From Calliopum simillimum (taxonomy: Eukaryota; Arthropoda; Insecta; Diptera; Lauxaniidae), in contig OX638368.1 of the NCBI GenBank assembly GCA_951812925.1, forward strand, positions 160,194,492 through 160,258,491: a stretch of DNA of 64,000 nucleotides, written 5' to 3'. The translations under genes and the position numbers were made by a program. Positions 1 to 10,904 of this stretch are shown in pieces (the stretch's first letter is position 1; each line of letters starts with the position of its first letter). A model generated the notes under the pieces. The model had not been told where the DNA came from. It did no database searches and worked only from the letters and a program-made list of their open reading frames with translations.

Positions 1-460
1 ATATGATAGCAATATTTTTGATATTTATATTCCCGAAACTAAATCCGAGTTTCACTTTTTGATAACATATTCTAAGAATTATAGGTATCATAAAATAAAA
101 TAGATATAAAACAGGCAATATAAGGTAGTCACTACCGAAACTTGACTCCAATTTATCAATGAGAATAACATTTTTACTCTTCACTTCATCACTTTTTTTA
201 TATTAATGTTACTCCGTCAGGTTCTCACAAAGAGTGAAGGCTTGTAGATTTATATAGACGAACTCGTAGACCACCACCAATTTCATAATTTTACTTTATT
301 TCGATGGTTTTTATTTTATTTATCTTTTTTTTACGTAAGCTGTCAAGGCAGCAGTGCCAAGTGTCACGAAAATAAATAAAAACTCGTTTTTTAATAATAA
401 AAAACACTTTAAATATTCTAGTTCAAAAAAAATTGCTTTTTTCAAATAATGGCTGATCTA
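1..460. other. AT-rich spacer, no feature recognised
   Basis: AT-rich non-coding sequence downstream (minus-strand sense) of the last FLYWCH unit. I see no splice-flanked frame or repeat boundary. Confidence 0.5.
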
Positions 461-1350
461 TAGGGGATATGTGTGTACCCTTGGTCCGAGTGTACCTCGG
501 TCCGAGTGCCGGTTGCCACTCAACAGTTGCACGTGTACGATAATGTTCTTCTATGGAATTTTCCACTCATACCGGTGACTCATATAAGTAGACTTCAGAC
601 CGTCAAGCTGTATGCGTGTATAACTAGCAACGGAAAAAGTGTTTTTTATGTGTAAAAATTTGTTTTTGGAGTAAGCTATGAAACGTTTTGTGAGAAACTT
701 ACTTGAAATATTTCAGTTTTACAACATCAGGAAGCAAGTTTAGTTATTGTTTTAAGCTTTTAGTGTGTTTGAGATGTATTTTCATTAACATGTGTTATGG
801 GTGTTGACAGTTTTTAAAACATGCTGTCTCTGTGTACCTTGAACCTAGCTTATTGACCAGCGAGCCTTTTTCGACGGGCAACCAGGAAGCCATAATCGCC
901 TCTCAATATAATATTATTATTATTATTTACGCAATTTATGTATTTATTTGGAACCATTTTTGTTTAATTGATTGTGTTTTACTAAATGCACTTTTTTGTG
1001 TTATAATTTTTGTTTATGATTAATTTTTTTTTTTTTTATTGAAAAAAATTTTACTTTTGATTACATAATAAATTGTTATTTCATAATTTATTGTCAAAAT
1101 ACAATGTAATCTCTTTTATTTTTAATAGTCCAAGGTACACTTGTATGGTGTACCTTGGACCGTTTGGGATTGCAACGGAAAAAGTAATATTTCTACTCAA
1201 TGGTAAGACATAGAAATATCATTGTCACGTCATTTGATGCCGCAAGCATTGTAGAAATATAACTTAATCAAAAAACTAAAGGAACTTTTTTGGAAATTCC
1301 TGCACATTGAAAAAACTGAAAAGCGGACCATGGTACACACATCTCCCCTA
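461..1350. mobile_element. TIR DNA element, about 0.9 kb, non-autonomous
   Basis: The ends are inverted copies: TAGGGGATATGTGTGTACC at 461 and, reversed, TAGGGGAGATGTGTGTACC ending at 1350, continuing into TGGTCCG on both sides. The interior holds further copies of the GGTACACC/CTTGGACC motif near 1130-1160. No transposase frame and no clear target-site duplication are visible, so the superfamily is unknown. Confidence 0.6.
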
Positions 1351-1664
1351 TGATATATTCTCGACAGGGAGGATCAGCTATGTTTTACATACTCACTTTT
1401 TGGATACATTTTTATCAACAATTTTTATTAGGTTGCTTCCTTATCTGGTAGTAATCCTGATTGGCGATCGTTTGAGGATGTCGAAAGAAAATTGAAAAAA
1501 AAAACATGAGCATTAATTTCAACTCAAAGGAAAATTTTCCTTTACCATTGATATTTTCATCAATGGAAGACGTAACACAAATTTTACAAACATTTAATTC
1601 GATTTTTTATTTCATCGACGGGCACATTTGAAGTCATAACATAAACCTTTTTTTTTTTTTTTCA
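1351..1664. promoter_or_regulatory. 3' flank of unit E1 with poly(A) signal
   Basis: Minus-strand downstream sequence of E1. TTTATT at about 1606 is AATAAA in the sense of the array, 55-60 bases after the E1 stop, so it can serve as a poly(A) signal. Nothing else is seen. Confidence 0.4.
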
Positions 1665-1951
1665 TTACATCAAGTTTTTCAATTTAGGATCAGTCGCATG
1701 ATTATGAACCACATTACGTACGCAGAATTCATCCTCATCTACATCAGTAATTAGACGTGCTTTGCAGTTTTTGCTACGCTGTTTCGCACATACCCAATAT
1801 TTTCGGTCTTTTTTAACTTTAGAGCATATGTACGAGTAGCCATTGTAAATCATCTTTCTTGATCCGCGTTGACCAGTTCCGTATGAAATGCAGTCAAAAA
1901 AAGAATCCCTTTTGAACATGACATAAGAATCATCACCAATCAATAATGTAT
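1665..1951 (-). CDS. mod(mdg4): Alternative terminal exon E1, FLYWCH finger
   Basis: The acceptor AG is at 1953-1952 after TTTAATTTT. The exon opens with two bases (AT) of a split codon and reads about 94 codons to a stop at 1665. The FLYWCH core has the lead-in GTGQRGSRK, then NGYSY, YWVC, NCKAR and the final HNH, so all four predicted zinc ligands are present. The first in-frame TTG at 1943 is not a start, because the frame is entered by splicing. The WVCAK core resembles E2, E10 and E11, suggesting shared duplication. This would be a C-terminal tail of a BTB protein that contacts DNA or insulator partners. It is the last unit in the window. Confidence 0.82.
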
Positions 1952-2107
1952 CTAAAATTAAAGGATTTACAATTAATGCATTGGTAGATAGGAAATTTCA
2001 AGGAAATTATAAACATAAAATTTTCAAAAACATTTCTTAAGATGGAATTTTTGTCAGTTTATTTTTACAATTGAAATTTGCCTTGTGAAGGTAAAATAAT
2101 AATTTTA

Positions 2108-2361
2108 CTAATCAAATTCTTTTTTAATAGCGACGGGATCGTGGTTGTGGTTTTGATTCTTTATCACCAGCTCTCCAGTTACAGAACAAGTGATAATTCG
2201 AGCTTTGCAGCGATTGTAACGATTTTTCGCACACAGCCAATAGGTTTTCGAGCCCTTGCAGTTATTACGAAAATAAGCGTAGCCCGCTAAAATCAGTTTG
2301 GGTTTTCCTTTATTTCCTCGAACAATCATGATACCACGTTTACTCGCCAAAATTTCCAAAT
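2108..2361 (-). CDS. mod(mdg4): Alternative terminal exon E2, FLYWCH finger
   Basis: The acceptor AG is at 2363-2362 (TTTTTATAG). Two split-codon bases (AT) are followed by about 83 codons ending at 2108. The core reads RGNKGKPKL, AGYAYFRN, YWLC, RCKAR and NHNH, a complete C2H2 FLYWCH finger with a short acidic/basic C-terminal tail. It lies 157 bases upstream (array sense) of E1 and shares its WxCAK signature. The tail is short, so the isoform would consist of the common region plus little more than the finger. Confidence 0.83.
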
Positions 2362-2540
2362 CTATAAAAAGTTAAAAGTTAAAGTTAGTTTTAGTTCAGT
2401 TAGAATTAAGAATATTTACTAGCGTTATTTTTGCTTAAATGTTTTTGAAAAATGCAATAAATTAATTTACAGTTTTTAACATTTAATAAATTCTAATAGT
2501 TTCTTCAGACAATTAAATAAAATTATGTTATCACATTTAT

Positions 2541-2779
2541 TTATTTGCAATCAGGCAAATGGTTATGTTGTGCGCAACTTAATTTGTATGTTTTTTCACT
2601 TAAATTCCCATTTGATAGAGTAATGACTCTCGCACGACATTTTTTTAACTTAACATGGGAACAATTCCAGTAAATGCGATTTTCGTACACTTTGTTTTTT
2701 ATATAGGAAAACCCATTCAGAACAAGTTTTGGCGCACCGCGTTGCCCAGGAATAAAATAGACTGCATATTTTATGTCAC
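2541..2779 (-). CDS. mod(mdg4): Alternative terminal exon E3, FLYWCH finger
   Basis: No ATG is in frame, so a start-codon search misses it; splicing supplies the frame. The acceptor AG is at 2781-2780 (TTATTATTTTAG), then GT as split-codon bases, then about 78 codons to TAA at 2541. The core reads PGQRGAPKL, NGFSYIKN, YWNC, KCRAR and QHNH: complete ligands. TTTATT on the plus strand at the stop gives an AATAAA poly(A) signal overlapping the stop in the array sense. Confidence 0.82.
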
Positions 2780-3040
2780 CTAAAATAATAAAAAAATGTT
2801 ATTGAGTGAGAGTATTTGTTTATTTTTAAATAAATATGAAATATTAAATACATTGAACGATTATTCACGTGCCTGCAGATTGTGTGAAAATTCGTCATAT
2901 AATCTGTGTGAATCTGGAGTTAGACGCAGCGTTAGATGAGTTTGAATGATTTTAGTAAGGAAAGAACATGGCAAAAACACATTCCATTGTTAAAAAAGGC
3001 CTTTGTGTTTAAGTTTTTAATAAATATAAAGGATGTAAGA

Positions 3041-4014
3041 GTTAAGGTTAAGAAGTTCCTGGGAGGTGATAGAGGAGGCCTAGACTAACAAAATATTGTG
3101 TGTGAGTGGGGTCTAAAATGTACTTTTGAGGAGTTATAGTGAAAAACCTAGTTTTCTGACGTTTTACAAAAATTTTTTTTTCATTCACACCAACGTTTTA
3201 GAAGTAACTTTTTGACGGCAAAAATTAAGCCAAGCATGAGCTTTCTAATGGTGGAATTGGTGTATGGGGTTAAAAAGGATTTTGGAAAATTCTAGGTCTT
3301 TAAAGTTTAAATTTTAAATTTTTTGCTAGTTTTTGATAGCGGCCATTTTTGTATTAAAGAGATCGTATATAAAGGTTTTATAAAATCCTCGTTAAATTTC
3401 CTTTAATTCAGTAGAAGGTACATTTGTACTGCCGGCTTATTGATTTGCGGTCAGAAAAAAATGCTTTAAGTTAAGAGCAAACAAATTTCTGAAGAATTCT
3501 TAAATTTCGCGTGCAGAAAAATTATGTCTAACAAGATCACTGTCGTTTTTTTATTTTTAAATTTTTTTTTTTTTTTCTTTAAGTATTTTTCCTGACCCCA
3601 AATCAAAAAATTGGTAAGACAAATGTACTACCGAATTAAAGAAAACTTAGAGGATAAAAAAACAGGATATAAAAGGGTATGTTAATATTTTTCATACTAA
3701 AATGATTGTTAAAGTCAAAAAAAAAATATGAAAAAATTTCACCTTTAAAGGCCTACAACTTTTCAAAATCTTTTTGAATTCTACAAACCAATTCCCCCAT
3801 TAGAAAGCTCATACAATTGGCTAAAGATTTCCCATATAAAACTTTTCTCTAAAACGTTAGGATGAAGCAAGAAAAAATGTTTTCTAAAACAAGACTGAAA
3901 GTTAGATTTTTCCCTATAACTCCTAAGGGGTACATTTTGGACCCCCTTCTTACATACAATTTTTTGTTAGTCTAGGCCTCCGCTATCACCTCCCAGAAGC
4001 TTCGTAACCTTAAC
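3041..4014. repeat. Palindromic (foldback-like) element, about 1 kb
   Basis: The left arm (about 3041-3490) is matched in reverse by the right arm (about 3580-4014). Paired landmarks are GTTAAGGTTA/TAACCTTAAC, GGGAGGTGATAG/CTATCACCTCCC, GGCCTAGACTAACA/TGTTAGTCTAGGCC, CTTTCTAATGG/CCATTAGAAAG and GTACATTTGTACT/GACAAATGTACTA. The arms are somewhat diverged and the spacer is under 100 bases. No coding frame. This is a long-TIR MITE or foldback element. Confidence 0.7.
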
Positions 4015-5050
4015 GCCAGGATTAACGCTACAGGGGCCGATGGAATTATTATTTTTTTTTTTTTATATTGTGTTTTTTACATCCTGATGAACCTCACTTA
4101 CAAAAACAAAAAACAAACAACTTTAAATGCTAAATAAATAGAACGAGCGAGGAGAACAACAATTGCAACTTATTAATTATAAAATAATTAAACAAATGAT
4201 AAGTAATTTCAAGGAATATCGCGTTGGTCTATGGAAATAAAATATTTTAATTTATAATAAAACAATTATGATAATAATGAGTAAATAAAATGAATATGCA
4301 AATACATAAGTATTATAAAGGAAATGTGACCGAAAAAGCCTTTGATCTAATGAAATAATATATGAGAAATTATTGAGATTTTAAAATGAAATACATAGAA
4401 AAATAAAATAGAAAAATTACATTTACATATCTTAGACTGTTTAAAAGAAAAAAAAGAAAAAACTTTTTTGGAAAATCCATGCCCAAAATTCTGAAAGAGG
4501 GAAAAAATTGAGCTAAGATTTTAAAACTTTTTTTCAATTCAGTAGATGCTGTTTTTATTCTATTACGATTTTAAAAATGCTCGGAATGATTGTGCAATAT
4601 ATCAAATTTTTCGACTTGCATCAAGATATATATTTTCGAAATTTTGCCCCACTGTAAAACTCTAAACCTTCATTTTGGTCAAAACTTGTTTTTCCAAGAT
4701 CAGTAGTTAAATATTATTTCAGAATACTTTAAACCATTACATTTAAATTACAGGAAGTGGGAACTAAAAAGATCTATAAACATTTTGGGTCTGGCATTTT
4801 AATGAAATATCAAAACAAAAATATGGGCAGACAGATTAATAGAAAAATCGTTAACGAAGATGTAAAAAAAAAATTTCGTTTCAATCGACAAACTATTATG
4901 ATCGGAAAGTTGTTAATTGTTAATTTATTAAATTTGTTTTTAATAGTTTAATGTAATTGTTAACTTTTTTCATTTTTTAATGTAAGTTTCTATAGTTATT
5001 TTATGAATTGTGATATCATTGTAATGAAATGTTTTTGTGCAATTTGTTTT
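4015..5050. other. AT-rich spacer, no gene recognised
   Basis: AT-rich sequence with poly-A/T runs. The short plus-strand frame at 4757-4951 has no domain, splice context or codon bias and I do not call it a gene. The segment may be the body of the element whose tail carries the hammerhead-like motif at 5061. Confidence 0.4.
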
Positions 5051-5060
5051 AAATTTTAGT

Positions 5061-5108
5061 CCCTGATGATGTCTTTCAATGAAAGACGAAATATTGGAAA
5101 AATATAAA
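5061..5108 (+). ncRNA. Hammerhead-ribozyme-like motif
   Basis: The sequence has the hammerhead core CTGATGA (5063-5069), a stem-II hairpin of GTCTTTC pairing with GAAAGAC around AAT, then GAAA, then a short stem-III hairpin in which ATATT pairs with AATAT around GGAAA. Only stem I is poor: the base before CTGATGA is C and the flanks do not pair well, so cleavage activity is doubtful. Such cores are known in Penelope-like elements and other retroelement tails. It could also be a chance or decayed match. Confidence 0.4.
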
Positions 5109-6014
5109 TTTGAATTTTGTCAACGATTTAAATTGAAGTTTTTTACTGACCTATAGCTCATCTAACACAATTAAAATCGTATATTTTAACAAAAGTCACT
5201 TTTACGCCAATGTGTGTCCTCTAAATGACCTGCAAAAAAAAATTTTAAAAATCTCTGCTCACTTCTTTGACACCCTCTTTCAGATTTTTGCGCGTAGTCG
5301 TTGAATTTCCAAGTTTTTTTTTTTTGGAATTAGTCTAATTTATCTACATAAATTGAAAAAGGCGTCCGCACTATTCTTTTTATTTTTTTATTTTTTAATT
5401 TTTTTTTTTTATTTTTGTGATACTTGGAAGGTTAGATTATGAACACATTTAGAACTAAACATTTTTAGATATTCCAAACATTGATTAATCATAAAAAACT
5501 GTTATAAAAATATTTGGAATGAAAACATTTTCTATTGCATTCTTACAAAACGGTAATGAAAATATTAACTAGTTCCGTGTGTTAAATTGTAATGGCCATC
5601 AATATAGGATAATAAACTGTTTCTGTTTTAATTTCTAAAAAGTAAAAATATTGACCTCTCAGGTAAAAAGTAAAAATAAAAATGATTTTAAATATTTTTG
5701 AGGTCGTTTTATACAGTTACCGCAGATGACTGACCAGGTGACATCAGTTGGCCCACTGACGATACAATTTTTTTCGACATATCAAAGACTTGGGAAACAG
5801 CGCAAACACCAAGACATACGCGAACAATTACACCCGAACGCAAGTAAGAGTTTTGAAATTCCATTTTTGATCAAAAATACAAATGAGAAAGAAAAGAAAT
5901 TTAGAAAAGAACATAAATTTGGTTTAAAATATTAATTTTATGGACGGAATTATTTATATTTTTTGAAAAATATCTATGATACTTATGTAAGTATTCCCTA
6001 TAGCTTCTAAGAAG
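5109..6014. other. AT-rich spacer, no gene recognised
   Basis: No conserved frame. A 69-codon plus-strand frame at 5726-5935 shows no domain, and I give it no function. Confidence 0.4.
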
Positions 6015-6771
6015 AGCATAGAGCTAATATGGAACGTCTCCATTTGCCGCGATCCCTTGCGATGACTTTTATCTCTTACTACGACTTTCCCGATTCTTGG
6101 ATTTCCTTATCCAGCGACCTTTTCAAGTTGGTTTTCGGTCTACCACGTCCTCTACTGCCTTGTGGGGTTCCACTCAAGAGCCTGGCGACACACTTCGCTG
6201 TGTGGTTTCCGGAGAGTATGACCAATCCATCTCCACTTGCGCAGCTTGACCTCGTTTGATATAGCCCTTTGATTGCATTTTTGATGTAGCTCGGCATTTG
6301 AGATAGTGCGAGGCCACCAAACTTTCAGTATACGCCTTAAGCATTTGTTGACGAATACTTGCAGCTTGTTTATTATTTGTTTAGTAAAAAGCCACGTTTC
6401 GCACACACACAACAAAACGGATTCGATTAAAAAATGTGCACTTTAGTTTTGATGAATATAACGGAAGAAGACCATATTTTGTTCAGTTGAGCAAAGACGC
6501 CTTTTGCTTTTGCTACTCTTGAGTTGATATTCTCTTTTGCTCCACCATCCATGTAGAGAATGCAGCATGCCTAAATACGTGAAGCTGTCGACATTTTCAA
6601 TGTCATCACTGCCAGCCTTAAACGTGATGTCATTCCTGTTTGCGTTCAGATTCATGCTTTTAGTCTTAGATGCGTTGATTTTTAGGCCGGCCTTTTGCGA
6701 TTCCTAGAAAGTCTTCAATCTTACTTTCTTTTTGGACGATAGAAGGCAAATGTCGTCAGCGTAGGCGAGAT
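6015..6771 (-). pseudogene. RTE-type non-LTR retrotransposon RT fragment
   Basis: Three overlapping minus-strand frames form the C-terminal half of an RTE-like reverse transcriptase. At the 6771 end the reading DLAYADDICLLSSKKK contains the YADD catalytic box. It is followed by KINASKTKSMNLN and VDSFTYLG, then by the diagnostic RTE tail CETWLFTKQIINKLQVF, RRILKVWWPRTIS, WRWIGHTLRKP, RGRGRPKTNLKRS. A stop between the YADD box and KINASK and frameshifts near 6440 and 6290 break it. It is 5'-truncated: endonuclease and early RT motifs are absent. It is an inactive copy between array units E3 and E4. Confidence 0.85.
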
Positions 6772-6981
6772 CTAATTACATCAAACATAAATAAAAATAG
6801 CCATTTTCGATGTATGTTGCTATTCTAAATTCGAATCTAATATCAGAATCATTATAAATTGTATGGTTTTTGAGATGTCTTCTATCCTTATACGACCTAA
6901 AATAGTAAGAAAAAATATAAAAAAATGGATTTTGATGAAATTTTAGGAGATGTTACCCCTGGAAAAAAAAAAAAACATGAT

Positions 6982-7220
6982 CAGGCATGTTCTGAAATCC
7001 CATTCTCTTCGGAAACGGAATGAAAGCAATCTTGAAGAGCTCCGCATTTCGATAATTAACACCAAATCGGATTTATGTTTCGGTAATTCGAAAAGGAACC
7101 ATTAGCAAATTTTATTTGTTGAAATACACATCCGATTCCATCTTATTTGTCGCAATGCAGAGCTCTTTAAGATTGCTTTCATTCCGTTTCCGAAGAGAAT
7201 CGGATTTCAGAACATCCCTG
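6982..7220. repeat. Hairpin MITE, about 240 bp
   Basis: Inverted arms: CAGGCATGTTCTGAAATCCC at 6982 pairs with its complement ending at 7220. The internal pair GTTTCCG/CGGAAAC, with TGAAAGCAATCTTGAAGAGCTC against its complement at 7150-7175, extends the arms to about 75 bases. No coding frame. Confidence 0.65.
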
Positions 7221-7660
7221 AATAAGATATTTGAAAGCACTAGTCTTTTTCATTAAATGCATGATGATTTATCTTTTTCAGTTTTTTTCTTTTTCTTAAA
7301 AGTATCGTAGATATTTTTCTTAAAAAATATAAACAATTTCGTCCCAGCTCGAAAACGTTTCGGATTTTATATAAAATAAAAATAAAAAAATTAAAAACAA
7401 GAAATAATCAAAATTGGAGCTGTTCTTGATGACTTTCTCATTATGTCTTCATTGACTATTAATGGGCAAATAAAAATTATCGGTTAGCGATCATTCATAA
7501 ATTACATCACACAATATGTAGCAAAACAATATGTATATGATGTTCTTTTTGATGCCTTAACTTCATAAAAAAAACAATTCGGTGATTGCCTAAAAAAAGT
7601 GTAAATTCAATTTTCTGATATTTTTATGAAATGTAGCATCTTAAGCTCATTCATAGTAAA
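7221..7660. other. AT-rich spacer before E4
   Basis: No frame, repeat boundary or RNA gene is seen. It is the 3' flank of E4 in the array sense. Confidence 0.4.
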
Positions 7661-7878
7661 CTAATCATGAGTGTGATAGGGGTAGCGCAGCGCATATCTT
7701 TCCACACCATCGAGAACTCGTGTTGTTGCGCGTGCTTTACACTTTGAACTTTTGTACCGAGAACAACGCCAGTTTGTTGTTTGCTTAAGCTTCCGATCCA
7801 TTATAAATTGATGATTGCCAATTAACAACTTTTTATTTTTCTTTTTGGTGTTGCCAAAGATTGCTGCTTCATTATAAT
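7661..7878 (-). CDS. mod(mdg4): Alternative terminal exon E4, FLYWCH finger
   Basis: The acceptor AG is at 7880-7879 after TTTTTTCTTTT; two split-codon bases (AT) lead into YNEAAIFGNTKKK. The finger has NWRC in place of the usual aromatic-W-x-C, then KCKAR and a terminal HTH, so the zinc ligands are kept. At about 72 codons it is one of the shortest units and ends one residue after HTH. It begins the dense block in which units are spaced 150-400 bases apart. Confidence 0.78.
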
Positions 7879-8036
7879 CTAAAAGAAAAAACAACAAATA
7901 GTTAGAATCATTGGAAAATGCATTAAATAGAAATATAAAATTTTAAGAAAAAATAATTAAGCGAATTAGTGCTTTATTTGATTTGAAATTATGCTACTTG
8001 AACAATCAACAGACAACTTTTAAATAAACTAATAAA

Positions 8037-8293
8037 TCATTTGATTTTTGCTACATTTGATTTTGTCTTTCCAACCCGTGGCCGCTCGCCACCTTCCGAA
8101 CTATAGTGATTGTGGAGAATTTTGTGAACTACACGATTTCCTTCAGTGTGAAGCCTTCCATGGCATTTAAAAACTGTCGTGTACTGTGTACAACGCCAAT
8201 AAACTTTTTTTCTCATAGATTTCTCTCGTACGTAATAAAAGCCTTTATGCATCAGTTGAATTCGTCCTTTCTGACTAGTTACATAGCACAAAT
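8037..8293 (-). CDS. mod(mdg4): Alternative terminal exon E5, FLYWCH finger
   Basis: The acceptor AG is at 8295-8294 (TTGTTTAATTGTAG). Split-codon bases AT, then about 84 codons. The core reads SQKGRIQL, KGFYYVRE, YWRC, KCHGR and LHNH: complete ligands, with HGR replacing the usual [KR]AR. A basic tail (GGERPRVGKTK) follows the finger. The in-frame TTG at 8291 is not a start. Confidence 0.82.
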
Positions 8294-8537
8294 CTACAAT
8301 TAAACAAATTAAAAAAGTAAATGCTTATTATAGAGATACGTCTTCACTTCACTTTTCAAACAATTCTAACCTAAATTGTGGTAATACTTTTATTTTTAAA
8401 ATATATTTATATAAAACTAAATTACATTGTTGGATCTTCAAAAGTATCATTTATGGAGTTCATGGTTAACACAAAAATTTAAAATACAAACAAATTTCCA
8501 AATCATATATCTATATAATATTTGTTTGTTAACGTTA

Positions 8538-8980
8538 CTAATTTAGTGGTTGATTGTGATGATGCTGATGGTGTTGTTGTTGCTGTTGTTGTTGCTGTTG
8601 TTGTTGTTGCTGCTGTGTGTACTCAATTATTTCAAAACTAACGGCTCCATCGATCTCAATATTTTCATCTTTAGTCGTTGAGACACTGAAACAATGTTGC
8701 TTATTTGATCCATATTTGTTGCGTTTAAGCTCAGCGTGGACATGTTCGGCTTTATTTATAATGAATTTTGGTGGAGTTTCTTTCAACATAGTAATTCGTG
8801 CAGGGCATTTTATTTTTTTTGTAGCCATTGAACTACATCTCCAAAGTATTTTCTTTTTATTTTCGCTCATGATCAAAAAACGCACACCATTTGCCATAAT
8901 TGCAGGTCTACCACGCAATGAATGAGTAAAAAATACCAACATATCTTCTGGGTTTGGTACAACTTCGTTTGCCAGCACAA
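8538..8980 (-). CDS. mod(mdg4): Alternative terminal exon E6, FLYWCH finger with poly-Gln tail
   Basis: The acceptor AG is at 8982-8981 (TTATTTCTTTCACAG), split-codon bases TT, then about 146 codons. The FLYWCH part has SLRGRPAIM, NGVRFLI, LWRC, KCPAR and HVH. A roughly 70-residue C-terminal extension follows, ending in an uninterrupted run of 14 Gln and a His-rich stretch (HHQHHHNQ). The Gln run is encoded by a mixed CAA/CAG repeat (plus-strand TTG/CTG, about 8574-8615) and is likely length-variable. Confidence 0.82.
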
Positions 8981-9192
8981 CTGTGAAAGAAATAAAAATA
9001 TGTTATTAGCATGGATAGAAGTACAAAGTTTTGTTGTAACTTAATTCTCAAATAAAAATTTGGGTTATTGTTTGTTCCTTTTATTTAAGAAATAAATAAT
9101 ACATTCTTGAACTTTTTTATCCCAATCATAAAAATTCAAATATTAAAGATTTTATCATAGTTTTTAGCATTCCAGTAAAATGCACAGGATGG

Positions 9193-9542
9193 CTATTTGG
9201 CAGCATAAATATCCCGATTTCCAACGGTAACATCGGTAATTTTTGTTGTTGCTTTCGCAGCTTGAGCTTTTGAAACATTATTCGTGCTTAGATTAATTTT
9301 TTTCTCAGACTTGACATGACAATGCTTATGGATTTGTCGAAAATCAGTTGCGTCGTATTTATTCATACAAATCAATACAGGACAGCGAATTTGCCTGTAA
9401 TACCAATGGCAACGCCAAAATAGATTTGTACGATTTTCATTGTTGCGAAAGTATTTCAGACCATCTAACCAAAGCAGTTGACCACCTCTTTTTGATATGG
9501 AGAAATGTATTTTAGGTTGACCACCACAATACTGCCCATGTC
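9193..9542 (-). CDS. mod(mdg4): Alternative terminal exon E7, FLYWCH finger
   Basis: Only the last 60 codons follow an ATG; the full exon starts at the acceptor AG at 9544-9543 (TTATTATCTTTCTAG) with split-codon bases GA. In frame it reads SKRGGQLLW, DGLKYFRN, LFWRC, RCPVL, then HKHCH near residue 79. The usual [KR]AR after the second Cys is PVL here. A Lys/Ser/Thr-rich tail (SEKKINLSTNN, ATTKITD) completes about 115 codons. The start shown was chosen from the splice site, not from the ATG at 9375. Confidence 0.8.
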
Positions 9543-9931
9543 CTAGAAAGATAATAAAATTGGTTAGAATAATTATTTTAATTGGCGGTAATAACTTTTA
9601 AGGCTTAAGAATATTAAGTTTTTTCATATACTTATTGCAGTGATCGTTAAATGGCTTTTTTCGAATTTTAATTATGGATGGCTATAAAACGGCTTTAAAC
9701 GTCAAAAAAATTAACATTATTGCCTTGCATTTAATGACTACTTCAGTGTTTATATGTGTTAAAATTTTAAGGCTTCTGTTCATTCATTTTAACATTTAAT
9801 AAAAAATACAAATTTTTACAAAGTCATATTACTATAAGTCCTATTGAACAAAAAAACTATTTGCAAAGTTTAAGTTAAATTATTTTTACACGCTTAAATG
9901 TATTTAAATATCTAATGCTTTAAAGTTAAAA

Positions 9932-10236
9932 CTATGATTTAGAGTCTTCAATTATTGATAGAATAGAATGTTCCTTTTCGGTTACTAAAGCATCCTTTGG
10001 TATAAATGGCTTCAACTCTATATCGTTACTGGTCAAATGTCTATGCTGATGACAAAGTCTTAAATTCAGTGTTATTTCATCATAAATTGCTATTGCAGGA
10101 CACTTCTCCTTGTAGTAATTGCTGCATTTCCAATATTGACGTGATCCTCTCTTTTTGTTACGAAAAAATCTAAAGCCGTTTATTACTAGAAGTTTTCCGC
10201 CATTCTTTTTCGAATCAATAAAATCGATGCGAAAAC
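9932..10236 (-). CDS. mod(mdg4): Alternative terminal exon E8, FLYWCH finger
   Basis: There is no long ATG-started frame, but from the acceptor AG at 10238-10237 (TTTCCTATTTTCAG), with split-codon bases GT, an open frame of about 100 codons runs to TAG at 9932. The core reads SKKNGGKLL, NGFRFFRN, QYWKC, KCPAI and HQHRH. The 35-residue tail is acidic and ends IIEDSKS. Spacing to E7 and E9 is 389 and 165 bases. Confidence 0.82.
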
Positions 10237-10401
10237 CTGAAAATAGGAAACAAATTCATTAGTCTTAATCTTAGTGTGTAATTTCAGCAAATCCATCATA
10301 ATAACTAACACACATGTTTTTAAAGATACATTTTTTATTTTTAATTAAAGGTTTATATATTAATTTTATTTGTATTCTTTATTTTTAATTGGAAAAGCCA
10401 T

Positions 10402-10781
10402 TTAGTCATCTCGAACGATTGGATGGTTGTGAACACCTTTTAGAATACAACGAGATGGCACATCAAAGCAAGTAATCGCTCTAGCTTTGCAATTGTTATG
10501 CCATTTAGTACACTTCCAGTAAATATTTGATCCGTATATGTTGTTCTTTATAAATCGATGACCCTCAAAATACAGTAATTTATTGCCACGTGGAGAAGTG
10601 ATATACTTTATTTGTCCCCAATCGTCCAAAGTGCGACTATCCAAAAAAACCGGCTTTCGTTTTGATAGCCCAGTCTTAACATTCACAAACGAGCTACTGG
10701 ACTTGGGAAGGAAACTTTCATTTGAGCATGTTACGTCAAATTTGCAATTCGCAATGCTATACTTAAATGATCTTAGTGTTT
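10402..10781 (-). CDS. mod(mdg4): Alternative terminal exon E9, FLYWCH finger with N-terminal linker
   Basis: The acceptor AG is at 10783-10782 (TTTTTTATTTTCAG), split-codon bases AA, about 125 codons. An unusually long linker of about 60 residues (rich in Ser and Lys, with SNESFLPKSSSS) precedes the finger: SPRGNKLLY, EGHRFIKN, IYWKC, NCKAR, VHNH. It ends seven residues after the second His. The linker would separate the finger from the common region more than in the other units. Confidence 0.82.
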
Positions 10782-10904
10782 CTGAAAATAAAAAAATAAA
10801 TTGATGGGTTTGTATTTTGAAACAAATGCAAGATAGAAAAGTTTTTGTTAAATTAGTACATAAAGATGATTTTGAAACAATTTTAATTTCTCTTTTAAAT
10901 TTAT

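Noticed and set aside
1665..2361. TTG/GTG codons at the starts of minus-strand FLYWCH frames as translation starts
   Set aside because: Each lies directly after a splice acceptor and the frame continues to the acceptor in the common phase, so these are internal codons of spliced exons.
8617..8925. Plus-strand 102-codon frame
   Set aside because: Antisense of unit E6; no domain, and it starts inside the repeat that encodes the Gln tail.
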